Source: CAYVBN01 sp964538565 | GTDB taxonomy: Bacteria; Pseudomonadota; Alphaproteobacteria; Rhizobiales; Xanthobacteraceae | Assembly: GCA_964538565.1 (NCBI GenBank) | Contig: CAZIGW010000084.1 | Location: 1 to 19,586 of the forward strand | Direction of reading: 5' to 3' | DNA length: 19,586 nucleotides | In this document: positions 1 through 7,327 of the stretch, piece by piece | How the letters are laid out: each line of letters starts with the position of its first letter | How positions within the stretch are numbered: the first letter of the stretch is position 1 | Notes under the pieces: generated by a model | Told to the model about the DNA's origin: nothing | Databases searched by the model: none | What the model saw: only the letters and a program-made list of their open reading frames with translations | Translations under genes and position numbers: made by a program

Positions 1-1
1 C

Positions 2-421
2 AACAAGCGCACCGTCGAGCTCTTGTGGCACGGCATCTGGGCCTATGTGCTGGCGCAGGGCTTCGACGTGATGATCGGCTGCGCCAGCCTGCACGGCACC
101 GATCCGGACCGGCTCGCGCTGCCGCTCGCCTTCCTGCACCATTTCGCCCGCGCGGGCGAGCCGTGGCGCACGCGCGCGCTCGCCCACCGCTACGTCGAGA
201 TGAACCGGATGCCGAAGAACGCGATCGACCCCAAGGCGGCGCTGCGCGCGCTGCCGCCGCTGATCAAGGGCTACCTGCGGCTCGGCGCCTACGTGGCCGA
301 CGGCGCGGTGATCGACCGGCGCTTCGGCACGACCGACGTCTTCATCGTGCTGCCGGTCGCGGCGATCAACGCGCGTTATATCGAGCACTTCGGCGCCGAG
401 GCCGAACGCCACGCAGCATGA
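2..421 (+). CDS. olsB: L-ornithine N-alpha-acyltransferase (OlsB-like), C-terminal part
   Basis: This is the last 139 codons of a gene whose start lies before the window. OlsB proteins are GNAT-fold enzymes that transfer a 3-hydroxyacyl group from acyl carrier protein to the alpha-amino group of ornithine, giving lyso-ornithine lipid, the first step of phosphate-free ornithine membrane lipids. The visible part carries segments I recognise from the OlsB / hemolysin-like acyltransferase family: GCASLHG, RYVEMNRMPK, LPPLIKGYLRLGA and FGTTDVFIVLP. An internal TTG at 23 is not the start, because the same frame is open to the window edge. The TGA stop (419-421) lies inside the first copy of a tandem palindromic repeat, so the repeat sets the C-terminus. 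The gene converges on coaA. Assignment to OlsB rather than another GNAT acyltransferase is from remembered family sequence. Confidence 0.8.
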   Translation, partial: NKRTVELLWHGIWAYVLAQGFDVMIGCASLHGTDPDRLALPLAFLHHFARAGEPWRTRALAHRYVEMNRMPKNAIDPKAALRALPPLIKGYLRLGAYVADGAVIDRRFGTTDVFIVLPVAAINARYIEHFGAEAERHAA

Positions 422-570
422 TCCCGAAAAGTGGGCACCGGTTTTCGGACAAGATCATGCTCAAATCAAAGCATGATCCCGAAAAGTGGGTACCGGTTTT
501 CGGACAGGATCATGCTCAAATCGACCCATGATCCCGAAACGTGGGTGCCGGTTCGCCGACGAGATCGTGC
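416..570. repeat. Three tandem 45-bp palindromic repeats, 55-bp period
   Basis: Three copies lie at 416-460, 471-515 and 526-570, separated by 10-nt spacers, so the period is exactly 55 bp. Copies 1 and 2 differ at 2 of 45 positions. Copy 3 differs from copy 1 at 9 of 45. Each copy is an imperfect palindrome: outer arms GCATGATC and GATCATGC, inner arms CCGAAAA and TTTTCGG around an ACCGG core. Copy 3 has decayed inner arms. The spacers are also alike (TCAAATCAAA and TCAAATCGAC), so the duplicated unit is the whole 55 bp. The array fills almost all of the gap between the convergent olsB and coaA genes and contains the olsB stop codon. I recognise the sequence as a common intergenic palindrome of Rhizobiales genomes. 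Transcripts from either side could fold into hairpins, so a role in termination or mRNA stability is possible but inferred. Confidence 0.93.
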
Positions 571-582
571 GCCGCGAGGTTG

Positions 583-1536
583 TCACAGCTTGCGCAGCGC
601 CACTTGCTCGACCCGGTGGCTCTCGCCCTTGGTGAGGATGAGATCGGCGCGCGGACGCGTCGGCAGGATGTTCTCGTGCAGGTTGACGAGATTGATGCGC
701 TCCCAGATCGCCGTCGCGGTGGCGATCGCCTCCTCGTCGGTCAGCTTCGAGTAGCGATGGAAGTAGGACTTGGGATCCCTGAACGCGGTGCCGCGCAGCG
801 TGAGGAAGCGATCGACGTACCAGCGCGCCAGCACCTTCTCGTCGGCGTCCAGATAGACCGAGAAGTCGAAGAAGTCGGACACGAACGGACTGGCCTTGCC
901 GTCCTTCGGCAGCCGGCCGGTCTGCAGTACGTTCAATCCCTCGACGATCAGGATTTCCGGCCGGTCGATCTCGATCCACTCGTTCGGCATCACGTCGTAG
1001 ATGAGATGCGAATAGATCGGCGCGCGCACCGGCCGGCGTCCGGCCTTGATGTCGGAGAGGAAGCGCAGCAGCGCCGGCAGGTCGTAGCTCTCCGGAAATC
1101 CCTTGCGCTCCATCAGGCCTTCGCGCTCGAGCACGGCGTTGGGATAGAGAAAGCCGTCGGTCGTCACGAGGTCGACCTTCGGGACGTTCGGCCAGCGCGC
1201 GAGCAAGGCCTGCAGCACGCGCGCGGTCGTCGACTTGCCGACGGCGACCGAGCCCGCCACCCCGATCACGTAGGGCATCTTGCTGTCCTCGGTGGCGAGG
1301 AAGCGCTGCTGGGCGCGAAACAGGCGCTGCGTCGCCGCGACGTACACCGAGAGCAGGCGGGACAACGGAAGGTAGATCTCCTCGACCTCCGAGATGTCGA
1401 GCTGGTCGTTGAGCGAGCGCAGGCGCGAGACTTCCTCGGGCGTGAGCGTCATCGGCGTGTCTTCGCGCAGCGCAGCCCAGGCGGCCCGCGAAAAGACCCG
1501 GTAGGGCGACAGCGCGTCTTCGGTCCGTTGTTCCAT
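583..1536 (-). CDS. coaA: Pantothenate kinase, type I (CoaA)
   Basis: CoaA phosphorylates pantothenate with ATP, the first step of coenzyme A synthesis in the cytosol. The protein has 317 residues, the usual length for type I enzymes. It shows the P-loop GSVAVGKS at residues 95-102, followed by the typical TTDGFLYPN, KGFPESYD and IVEGLNVLQ segments and a conserved C-terminal region. The frame stays open upstream of the chosen ATG, but that extra part (about 99 codons) is low-complexity Arg/Gly/Pro sequence that overlaps hisE out of frame, so I take MEQRTED as the start. The ribosome-binding site is weak. coaA is the last gene of the his operon, 71 nt after the hisE stop, a linkage I recall from related Rhizobiales. 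Its stop is 12 nt from the palindrome array that separates it from the convergent olsB. Confidence 0.97.
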   Translation of the reverse strand: MEQRTEDALSPYRVFSRAAWAALREDTPMTLTPEEVSRLRSLNDQLDISEVEEIYLPLSRLLSVYVAATQRLFRAQQRFLATEDSKMPYVIGVAGSVAVGKSTTARVLQALLARWPNVPKVDLVTTDGFLYPNAVLEREGLMERKGFPESYDLPALLRFLSDIKAGRRPVRAPIYSHLIYDVMPNEWIEIDRPEILIVEGLNVLQTGRLPKDGKASPFVSDFFDFSVYLDADEKVLARWYVDRFLTLRGTAFRDPKSYFHRYSKLTDEEAIATATAIWERINLVNLHENILPTRPRADLILTKGESHRVEQVALRKL

Positions 1537-1607
1537 CGGCTCGTCCGGGCGCTCTGTGCTTACATCCGGAGGATGGGGCGGGGTGACGATGCGGCGAAAG
1601 CCATCGA

Positions 1608-1940
1608 TCAGGCTCCGCGCTCGGGCTTGCGCGAGGCCTTTTCCTCGAGGCCGGACTGCGCGGTGCGGCCGGCGAGCGCATGCTCGACCTCCGCCAGCGT
1701 GACCCCGCGGGCCCGAAGCAGGACCAGGAGGTGGTAAAGCAGGTCGGCGGTCTCGGCGACGAGGCGCTCCCGGTCCTCGCCGACCGCCGCGAGCGCGGTC
1801 TCGACCGCTTCCTCGCCGAACTTCTTGGCGCAATGGCCGACGCCGCGGTCGAGCAGCTTGCGCGTATACGACGTCTCGGCCGGGGCGCCGGCGCGCTCCT
1901 TAATGCGCCGTTCGAGGTCATGCAGGGTGAACGAGGTCAT
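1608..1940 (-). CDS. hisE: Phosphoribosyl-ATP pyrophosphatase (HisE)
   Basis: HisE hydrolyses phosphoribosyl-ATP to phosphoribosyl-AMP and pyrophosphate, the second step of histidine synthesis. The 110-residue protein is a stand-alone HisE, not the HisIE fusion of enterobacteria. It has the all-alpha MazG-like core with acidic metal-binding residues: KKFGEEAVE near residues 39-47 and ETADLLYH at 63-70. The C-terminal 20 residues are charged and probably flexible. The ATG at 1938-1940 follows GGAG at a suitable distance on the minus strand. The gene lies 50 nt after hisF and 71 nt before coaA in the same operon. No hisI is seen in the window, so the next enzyme must be encoded elsewhere. Confidence 0.97.
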   Translation of the reverse strand: MTSFTLHDLERRIKERAGAPAETSYTRKLLDRGVGHCAKKFGEEAVETALAAVGEDRERLVAETADLLYHLLVLLRARGVTLAEVEHALAGRTAQSGLEEKASRKPERGA

Positions 1941-1990
1941 GCGCGGCTCCGGGCCTGAGATAACATCTGTGCCGGTGCGGGGCGAGGGGG

Positions 1991-2761
1991 TCAGGGATCG
2001 AGCCGCATGGGCAGGCCGGCCCGCGCCATGTGCTCCTTGGCCTGGCGGACCGTGAATTCGCCGAAATGGAAGATCGAGGCGGCGAGAACGGCGGTGGCGT
2101 GGCCGTCACGGATGCCCTCGACCAGGTGGTCGAGGCTCCCGACGCCCCCGGAGGCGATGACCGGGATGCCGACCGCGTCGGCCACCGCCCGGGTCAGGCG
2201 CACGTCGAAGCCCTGGCGGGTGCCGTCCCGGTCCATCGAGGTGAGCAGGATCTCCCCGGCCCCGAGCGCCGCCACCTCGCGCGCATAGGCGAGCGCGTCG
2301 ATGCCGGTCGGCTTGCGGCCGCCGTGCGTGAAGATCTCCCAGCGCTCCTCGCCCGGCGCCGCCCTCTTTGCGTCGATCGCCACCACGATGCACTGGTCGC
2401 CGAACTTCTCCGCCGCCGCCTTCACGAATCCGCGGTCGTTCACCGCCGCGGTGTTGATCGAGACCTTGTCGGCGCCCGCCTGCAGCAGCGCGCGGATGTC
2501 GTCGATGGTCCGCACGCCGCCGCCGACGGTCAGCGGCATGAAGCAGGCCTCGGCGGTCCGCCGCACCACGTCGAGCATGATGCCGCGGTTCTCGTGGCTC
2601 GCCGTAATGTCGAGGAAGCAAAGCTCGTCGGCCCCGGCAGCGTCGTAGGCGATCGCCGCCTCGACCGGATCGCCGGCATCACGCAGGTCGACGAATTTCA
2701 CGCCCTTGACGACGCGGCCGTCCTTGACGTCGAGGCACGGAATGACGCGGACCTTGAACAT
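1991..2761 (-). CDS. hisF: Imidazole glycerol phosphate synthase, cyclase subunit (HisF)
   Basis: HisF is the cyclase half of IGP synthase. With ammonia from HisH it converts PRFAR to imidazole glycerol phosphate and AICAR. The 256-residue (beta/alpha)8 barrel is full length. The two catalytic aspartates are in place: D11 in PCLDVKDGRVVKG and D130 in VVAIDAKR. The phosphate-binding loops VGGGVRT (about 79-85) and IASGGVGS are present. The ATG is preceded by GAGGAGC, whose first bases form the hisA stop context, and only 12 nt separate the two genes, so translation of hisA and hisF is probably linked. The AICAR by-product feeds PurH, also encoded in this window. Confidence 0.98.
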   Translation of the reverse strand: MFKVRVIPCLDVKDGRVVKGVKFVDLRDAGDPVEAAIAYDAAGADELCFLDITASHENRGIMLDVVRRTAEACFMPLTVGGGVRTIDDIRALLQAGADKVSINTAAVNDRGFVKAAAEKFGDQCIVVAIDAKRAAPGEERWEIFTHGGRKPTGIDALAYAREVAALGAGEILLTSMDRDGTRQGFDVRLTRAVADAVGIPVIASGGVGSLDHLVEGIRDGHATAVLAASIFHFGEFTVRQAKEHMARAGLPMRLDP

Positions 2762-2773
2762 CGCTGCCGCTCC

Positions 2774-3511
2774 TCACGCCCCGCGGGCGCCGCGGATCAG
2801 CCGCAGCGCCTCGCCGGCGTCGAGCCGCCCGTCGTAGAGCGCCCGCCCGGCGATGGCGCCCGCGAGCTTGCGCGCGGAGGGCGCGAGCAGGCGTTCGACG
2901 TCCTCGATCGAGGCGAGCCCGCCCGACGCGATCACCGGAATGGCGACCGCTTCGGCGAGCGCGACGGTGGCGTCGAGGTTGAGCCCCGTCAGCAGCCCGT
3001 CGCGCGCGATGTCGGTGTACACGATGGCGGCGACGCCCGCGTCCTCGAAGCGGCGCGCAATCTCGAGCGCCGAGAGGTCCGACTCTTCCGCCCATCCCTG
3101 CACGGCGACGCGGCCGTCGCGCGCGTCGAGGCCGACCGCGATGCGGCCGGGTTGCCGGCGGGCCGCCTCGCGCACGAGCGCGGGATCGCGCACCGCCGCG
3201 GTGCCGATGATGACGCGATCGACTCCCTTGCCGAGCCAGGCCTCGATCGTCGCCATGTCGCGGATGCCGCCGCCGAGCTGCACCGGCAGCGCGACCGTCT
3301 CGAGAATGCGCTCGACCGCCACGGCGTTGACCGGCTTGCCCGCGAAGGCGCCGTCGAGATCGACGATGTGGAGATACTCGAAGCCCTGCATCTCGAAGAG
3401 ATGCGCCTGCGCGGCGGGATCGCGGTGAAACACGGTCGCGCGCGCCATGTCGCCCTGTTCGAGGCGCACGCAGACGCCGTCCTTCAGATCGATGGCGGGA
3501 AAGAGAATCAC
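2774..3511 (-). CDS. hisA: ProFAR isomerase (HisA)
   Basis: HisA is the Amadori isomerase that turns ProFAR into PRFAR, the substrate of HisHF. The 245-residue protein is a (beta/alpha)8 barrel paralogous to HisF. It shows catalytic D8 in FPAIDLKDG, D129 in VGLDARDG, and phosphate loops QLGGGIRD (about 78-85) and IASGGLAS. I chose the GTG at 3509-3511, which begins MILFPAID, the family-typical N-terminus. This GTG overlaps the hisH TGA as GTGA (3508-3511), a 4-nt overlap that fits translational coupling. The open frame continues upstream through hisH, but that part is not HisA-like. Confidence 0.98.
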   Translation of the reverse strand: MILFPAIDLKDGVCVRLEQGDMARATVFHRDPAAQAHLFEMQGFEYLHIVDLDGAFAGKPVNAVAVERILETVALPVQLGGGIRDMATIEAWLGKGVDRVIIGTAAVRDPALVREAARRQPGRIAVGLDARDGRVAVQGWAEESDLSALEIARRFEDAGVAAIVYTDIARDGLLTGLNLDATVALAEAVAIPVIASGGLASIEDVERLLAPSARKLAGAIAGRALYDGRLDAGEALRLIRGARGA

Positions 3512-4158
3512 GGATTCCACTTCAGGAAATTGGCGATGAGCCGCAGGCCCAGCCGCTGGCTCTTCTCCGGATGAAACTGGGTGCCCGCGCAGGTGTCGCG
3601 CGCCACGATAGCGGTGACCGGTCCGCCGTAGTCCGCTTCGGCGACGAGATCCGCCCGGTCGGCCGGCTTGAGCTGGTAGCTGTGCACGAAATAGGCGTGC
3701 AGCCCGTCGTCGCCGAGCGCGATGCCGTCGAGCAGCGGATGCGCGCGCACCGCCGCGAGCGTGTTCCAGCCCATGTGCGGAATCTTCAGCGAGGGATCGC
3801 GCGGCACGATGCGGTCGACCTCGCCGGCGATCCAGCCGAGGCCTTGCGTGACGACGTACTCGCGCCCGCGCTCGGCCATGAGCTGCATGCCGACGCAGAT
3901 GCCGAGGAACGGCCGGCCGTTGCGGCGCACCGCCTCCTCCAGGGCTTCCACCATGCCGTCGAGCGCGTCGAGACCGCGGCGGCAGTCCGCGAACGCGCCG
4001 ACGCCGGGCAGCACCACGCGATCGGCGCGCCGCACGGTTTCCGGATCGCTGGTGACGAGGATCGGCTGCGCGTGTCCGCTTTCGCGCGCCGCGCGCTCGA
4101 ACGCCTTGGCGGCCGAATGCAGATTGCCCGAACCATAGTCGACGATGGCGACGCTCAC
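3508..4158 (-). CDS. hisH: IGP synthase, glutamine amidotransferase subunit (HisH)
   Basis: HisH is the class I glutaminase that supplies ammonia to HisF. The 216-residue protein has the full catalytic triad: nucleophile C88 in FLGICVGMQ, and H196 and E198 in GTQFHPEKS. The N-terminal VAIVDYGSGNLHS and the VLPGVGAF oxyanion-loop region are typical. It starts with GTG (4156-4158), which overlaps the stop of the upstream DUF2628 gene as GTGA (4155-4158). It ends with another GTGA overlap into hisA. The tight DUF2628-hisH-hisA packing means these three cistrons are almost certainly translated from one message. Confidence 0.97.
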   Translation of the reverse strand: MSVAIVDYGSGNLHSAAKAFERAARESGHAQPILVTSDPETVRRADRVVLPGVGAFADCRRGLDALDGMVEALEEAVRRNGRPFLGICVGMQLMAERGREYVVTQGLGWIAGEVDRIVPRDPSLKIPHMGWNTLAAVRAHPLLDGIALGDDGLHAYFVHSYQLKPADRADLVAEADYGGPVTAIVARDTCAGTQFHPEKSQRLGLRLIANFLKWNP

Positions 4159-4646
4159 CGGCTGGCTCCGGGCTCCGGAAAGAGGCCGATGATGTCGGTC
4201 GAGCCGCCGGGCACGCGGCCGGGCGGTGGCGGGACGTTCGCGATCGGGCGGCGCGCGCGTTCGGCGGTGCTGCGCGCGTCGAAGAAGCGCCGCTCGGCGA
4301 GTTCGATCCCGTCGGCGATGACCACACCCGCCTCCCGCCAGCCGCGCCGCCGGAGCGTCCAGCCCCGCAGGCTCGCGGCCTCAAGACCGAGAAGGAGCGC
4401 GAGAATGAATCCGACCGCGGATTCGAGGCCACCCGAGGCCCCGAGGGCGACCAGCCCGATCCCCAGCGCGGCGACGAGAATCACGTATCCGAGCAACACC
4501 AGCCACAGCCGGCGCCAGAGGATCCACAATGGTCCGAACAGGAAGGCGCCCCACGAAAAGCCGTCGCGCACGAACACGAAGCGCTCCGCGCCGGCGCGGG
4601 ATTCCTCGCCGGTCAGCGGCGGCTCGAACACCGAATAGACCGCCAT
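4155..4646 (-). CDS. DUF2628 family membrane protein inside the his operon
   Basis: A 163-residue protein of unknown function that I place in the DUF2628 family from its N-terminal pattern: MAVYSVFEPP, then FVFVRDGFSWGAFLFGPLWILW (about 23-44). Two or three hydrophobic segments lie between about residues 30 and 100, with RRGWREAG just after. A Pro/Gly-rich soluble tail ends IIGLFPEPGAS. No catalytic motif is visible. The ATG follows GGGAG at good spacing on the minus strand. The gene sits 14 nt after hisB and overlaps hisH by 4 nt, so it is co-expressed with histidine synthesis. I recall the same position in other Rhizobiales. Nothing in the sequence says why a small membrane protein belongs there; a transport or localisation role would be guesswork. 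Confidence 0.85.
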   Translation of the reverse strand: MAVYSVFEPPLTGEESRAGAERFVFVRDGFSWGAFLFGPLWILWRRLWLVLLGYVILVAALGIGLVALGASGGLESAVGFILALLLGLEAASLRGWTLRRRGWREAGVVIADGIELAERRFFDARSTAERARRPIANVPPPPGRVPGGSTDIIGLFPEPGASR

Positions 4647-4660
4647 GGTGAACTCCCGTC

Positions 4661-5254
4661 TCAGCCGCCGAGCCGCCCCTTCGTCGAAGGCACCTCGTCG
4701 GCCGCGCGCGGATCGATGGCGACCGCGGCGCGCAACGCGCGGGCAAGGCCCTTGAAGCACGACTCGGCGATATGGTGGTCGTTGGACCCGTAGAGCGTTT
4801 CGACGTGCAGCGTGATCCCGGCGTTCACCGCGAAGGCCTGGAACCACTCGTTCACGAGCTCGGTGTCGAACGCGCCGACCTTGTCGCGCGCGAACTCCGC
4901 CCTGAACACCAGGAACGGCCGTCCCGAGATGTCGATCGCGACCCGGGTCAGCGCCTCGTCCATCGGCACATGCACGTCGGCATAGCGGGTGATGCCCTTC
5001 ATGTCGCCGAGCGCCTGCTTCACCGCCTGGCCGATCGTGATCCCGACGTCCTCGGTCGTGTGGTGGTGGTCGATGTGCAGGTCGCCCTTCGCCCGCACGG
5101 TCAGGTCGATGCGCGAATGGCGGGCGAGCAGGTCCAGCATGTGGTCGAGAAAGCCGATGCCGGTCGCCACCGAAGAGGCTCCGGTCCCGTCGAGATCGAC
5201 CGCGACCTCGACCTCGGTTTCCCTGGTCGCGCGCTTGACCGCTGCCTTGCGCAT
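4661..5254 (-). CDS. hisB: Imidazoleglycerol-phosphate dehydratase (HisB)
   Basis: HisB dehydrates imidazole glycerol phosphate to imidazole acetol phosphate. The 197-residue protein is the monofunctional enzyme, without the phosphatase domain fused in enterobacteria. Metal-binding motifs are intact: GFLDHMLD, DLHIDHHHTTED, and the C-terminal GSNDHHIAES mirroring the first repeat. I chose the ATG at 5252-5254 (MRKAAVKR), preceded by CAGGGAG. An ATG 24 codons upstream would add an unlike, Arg/Thr/Pro-rich extension. A possible -10 (GATAAT on the minus strand, 5291-5296) lies between the two candidates and would exclude the longer form, though I see no clear -35. hisB is the first gene of the operon and is divergent from hslV. 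Confidence 0.98.
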   Translation of the reverse strand: MRKAAVKRATRETEVEVAVDLDGTGASSVATGIGFLDHMLDLLARHSRIDLTVRAKGDLHIDHHHTTEDVGITIGQAVKQALGDMKGITRYADVHVPMDEALTRVAIDISGRPFLVFRAEFARDKVGAFDTELVNEWFQAFAVNAGITLHVETLYGSNDHHIAESCFKGLARALRAAVAIDPRAADEVPSTKGRLGG

Positions 5255-5362
5255 GAAACACTCCCTGAGGCCGTTTCGGCCGGGCGATCTATTATCAGGG
5301 GTTGTCGTCGTTCGCCACTGCGGCACGGCGCCGAGGGCAGCCCGGTGACGCCGCCCGGTCTG

Positions 5363-5394
5363 ATTGAATCCCCGCCGGTTCGTGCCTAAATCAG
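5363..5394 (+). promoter_or_regulatory. Candidate RpoH (sigma-32) promoter of hslVU
   Basis: ATTG (5363-5366, continuing as ATTGAAT), an 18-nt gap, then CCTAAATCAG (5385-5394). The alphaproteobacterial RpoH pattern as I recall it is CTTG-N17/18-CYTATNTNNG; this site has one mismatch in each element. Transcription would start near 5400, leaving a leader of roughly 25 nt. hslVU is a classic heat-shock operon, and htpX in this window has a site with identical spacing. Confidence 0.6.
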
Positions 5395-5425
5395 CTTTTC
5401 AGACCCGCTGAGTCACCCCATTCCC

Positions 5426-5980
5426 ATGCAGTCTTCCCACTCCGACCTGTGGCACGGCACCACGATCCTGACGGTCCGCAAGGGCGGCACGGTCACCATC
5501 GGGGGCGACGGCCAGGTGTCGATCGGGCAGACCATCGTCAAGGCCAACGCCCGCAAGGTCCGCCGCCTCGCCAAGGGCGACGTGATCGGCGGCTTCGCGG
5601 GGGCCACCGCCGACGCGTTTACCCTGTTCGAGCGTCTCGAAGGCAAGCTCGAGCAATGCCCCGGCCAGCTCATGCGCGCCGCGGTCGAGCTCGCCAAGGA
5701 CTGGCGCACCGACCGCTACCTTCGCCGGCTCGAAGCCATGATGATCGTGGCCGACCGGGACGTGTCGCTGGTGCTCACCGGGACCGGCGACGTGCTCGAG
5801 CCCGAAGGCGGCGTCATGGGCATCGGCTCGGGCGGCAATTATGCGCTGGCGGCGGCGCGCGCGCTGATCGACACCGAGCTCGACGGCGAGACCATCGTCA
5901 AGAAGGCGATGGCGATCGCCGCCGACATCTGCGTCTACACCAACCGCAACCTGACCATCGAAACCCTGAAGACGGCGTAG
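5426..5980 (+). CDS. hslV: ATP-dependent protease subunit HslV (ClpQ)
   Basis: HslV is the proteasome-like peptidase of the HslVU protease. It forms a double hexamer in the cytosol and degrades proteins unfolded by HslU. The 184-residue protein has an N-terminal GTTILTV. By family comparison the active-site threonine is T12, exposed after removal of an 11-residue leader, a form I recall from alphaproteobacterial HslV. GGDGQVSIGQT, GFAGATADAFTLFERLE and DWRTDRYLRRLEAMM are all family-typical. The ATG is preceded by a C-rich stretch with no recognisable Shine-Dalgarno sequence. hslU follows after 11 nt. A candidate RpoH promoter lies just upstream. Confidence 0.98.
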   Translation: MQSSHSDLWHGTTILTVRKGGTVTIGGDGQVSIGQTIVKANARKVRRLAKGDVIGGFAGATADAFTLFERLEGKLEQCPGQLMRAAVELAKDWRTDRYLRRLEAMMIVADRDVSLVLTGTGDVLEPEGGVMGIGSGGNYALAAARALIDTELDGETIVKKAMAIAADICVYTNRNLTIETLKTA

Positions 5981-5991
5981 CCCGCGTTCCC

Positions 5992-7296
5992 ATGACCGAT
6001 TTTTCCACCCGCGAGATCGTCTCCGAGCTCGACCGCTTCATCATCGGCCAGTCCGACGCCAAGCGCGCGGTCGCCATCGCGCTGCGCAACCGCTGGCGGC
6101 GGCTGCAGCTCGACGAGCGCCTGCGCGAGGAGGTGATGCCGAAGAACATCCTGATGATCGGCCCGACCGGCGTCGGCAAGACCGAGATTTCCCGCCGGCT
6201 CGCCAAGCTCGCCAACGCGCCGTTCATCAAGATCGAGGCGACGAAGTTCACCGAGGTGGGCTACGTCGGCCGCGACGTCGAATCGATCATCCGCGACCTC
6301 GTCGAGATCGCCCTGGTCCAGACGCGCGAGCGCAAGCGCAAGGACGTGCAGGCGCGCGCGCATCTCGCCGCCGAGGAGCGCGTGCTCGACGCCCTCGTCG
6401 GCGCCAACGCAAGCGCCGCGACCCGGGAGGCCTTCCGCAAGCGGCTGCGCGCCGGCGAGCTCGACGACAAGGAAATCGAGGTCGAGGTGCAGATGACCGG
6501 CGGCGGACTGCCGATGTTCGAGATCCCGGGCATGCCCGGCGCGCAGATGGGTGCGATCTCGATCGGCGACATCTTCGGCAAGCTCGGCAACCGCACCAGG
6601 ACGCGGCGGCTGGTGGTGAAGGAGTCCTACGACATCCTCATCAACGAGGAGTCGGACCGGCTGCTCGACCAGGACCAGCTCGTGCAGGAATCGCTCAGGG
6701 CGGTCGAGAACAACGGCATCGTGTTCCTCGACGAGATCGACAAGATCTGCGCGCGCGAAGGCCGCGTCGGCGCGGACGTGTCGCGCGAAGGCGTGCAGCG
6801 CGATCTCCTGCCGCTGATCGAAGGAACGACGGTCTCGACCAAGCACGGCTCGGTGAAGACGGACCACATCCTGTTCATCGCCTCGGGCGCGTTCCACATC
6901 TCCAAGCCCTCCGACCTCCTGCCCGAATTGCAGGGCCGCCTGCCGATCCGCGTCGAGCTCAGGGCTCTCACGCGCGAGGACTTCCGCCGTATCCTGACCG
7001 AGACGGAAGCCTCGCTGATCAAGCAGACGGTCGCCCTGATGGCGACCGAGGGCCTGACGCTCGAATTCACCGACGACGCCATCGACGCGATCGCCGACAT
7101 CGCGGTCGCCGTCAATTCGAGCGTCGAGAACATCGGCGCGCGCCGGCTGCAGACGGTGATCGAACGGGTGCTCGACGAGATCTCGTTCTCGGCGCCCGAC
7201 CGGTCGGGCGAAACGATCCGGATCGACGCCGCCTACGTGAACGCCCACATCGGCGACCTCGCCCGGAACGCCGACCTGTCGCGGTTCATTCTCTGA
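5992..7296 (+). CDS. hslU: ATP-dependent protease ATPase subunit HslU (ClpY)
   Basis: HslU is the AAA+ unfoldase that caps HslV and threads substrates into it. The 434-residue protein is full length. It has the Walker A GPTGVGKT at residues 57-64, the pore loop GYVG at 90-93, Walker B VFLDEID near 244-250 and sensor-2 GARR at 382-385. The I-domain spans roughly 110-240, including a GGLPMFEIPGMPG segment. The C-terminus ends RFIL; the HslU tail inserts between HslV subunits to activate it. The ATG at 5992 lacks a clear Shine-Dalgarno sequence and is 11 nt after the hslV stop, so coupling is likely. It converges on smr with a 31-nt gap. Confidence 0.99.
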   Translation: MTDFSTREIVSELDRFIIGQSDAKRAVAIALRNRWRRLQLDERLREEVMPKNILMIGPTGVGKTEISRRLAKLANAPFIKIEATKFTEVGYVGRDVESIIRDLVEIALVQTRERKRKDVQARAHLAAEERVLDALVGANASAATREAFRKRLRAGELDDKEIEVEVQMTGGGLPMFEIPGMPGAQMGAISIGDIFGKLGNRTRTRRLVVKESYDILINEESDRLLDQDQLVQESLRAVENNGIVFLDEIDKICAREGRVGADVSREGVQRDLLPLIEGTTVSTKHGSVKTDHILFIASGAFHISKPSDLLPELQGRLPIRVELRALTREDFRRILTETEASLIKQTVALMATEGLTLEFTDDAIDAIADIAVAVNSSVENIGARRLQTVIERVLDEISFSAPDRSGETIRIDAAYVNAHIGDLARNADLSRFIL

Positions 7297-7307
7297 ACCG
7301 GCCGCGC

Positions 7308-7321
7308 CGAGGCAAGCCTCG
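7308..7321. terminator. Short palindrome between convergent hslU and smr
   Basis: CGAGGC-AA-GCCTCG is a perfect inverted repeat in the 31-nt gap; in RNA it would be a 5-bp stem with a 4-nt loop. It has no T-run, so termination here is only a possibility. It is the only such structure in the gap. Confidence 0.3.
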
Positions 7322-7327
7322 CCTCGC

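Noticed and set aside
416..570. Regularly spaced repeats that might be a small CRISPR array
   Set aside because: The repeated unit includes the spacers, which are nearly the same in sequence, the units are long palindromes, there are only three, and no cas gene is present.
541..3574. Long open frames on the plus strand opposite coaA and the his genes
   Set aside because: They are antisense to clearly conserved genes, rich in Arg, Asp, Val and His in the manner of GC-rich shadow frames, and show no recognisable domain.
5255..5326. Longer HisB from an ATG 24 codons upstream
   Set aside because: The extension is not conserved-looking, while the internal ATG has a good GGGAG box; a possible -10 lies between them.
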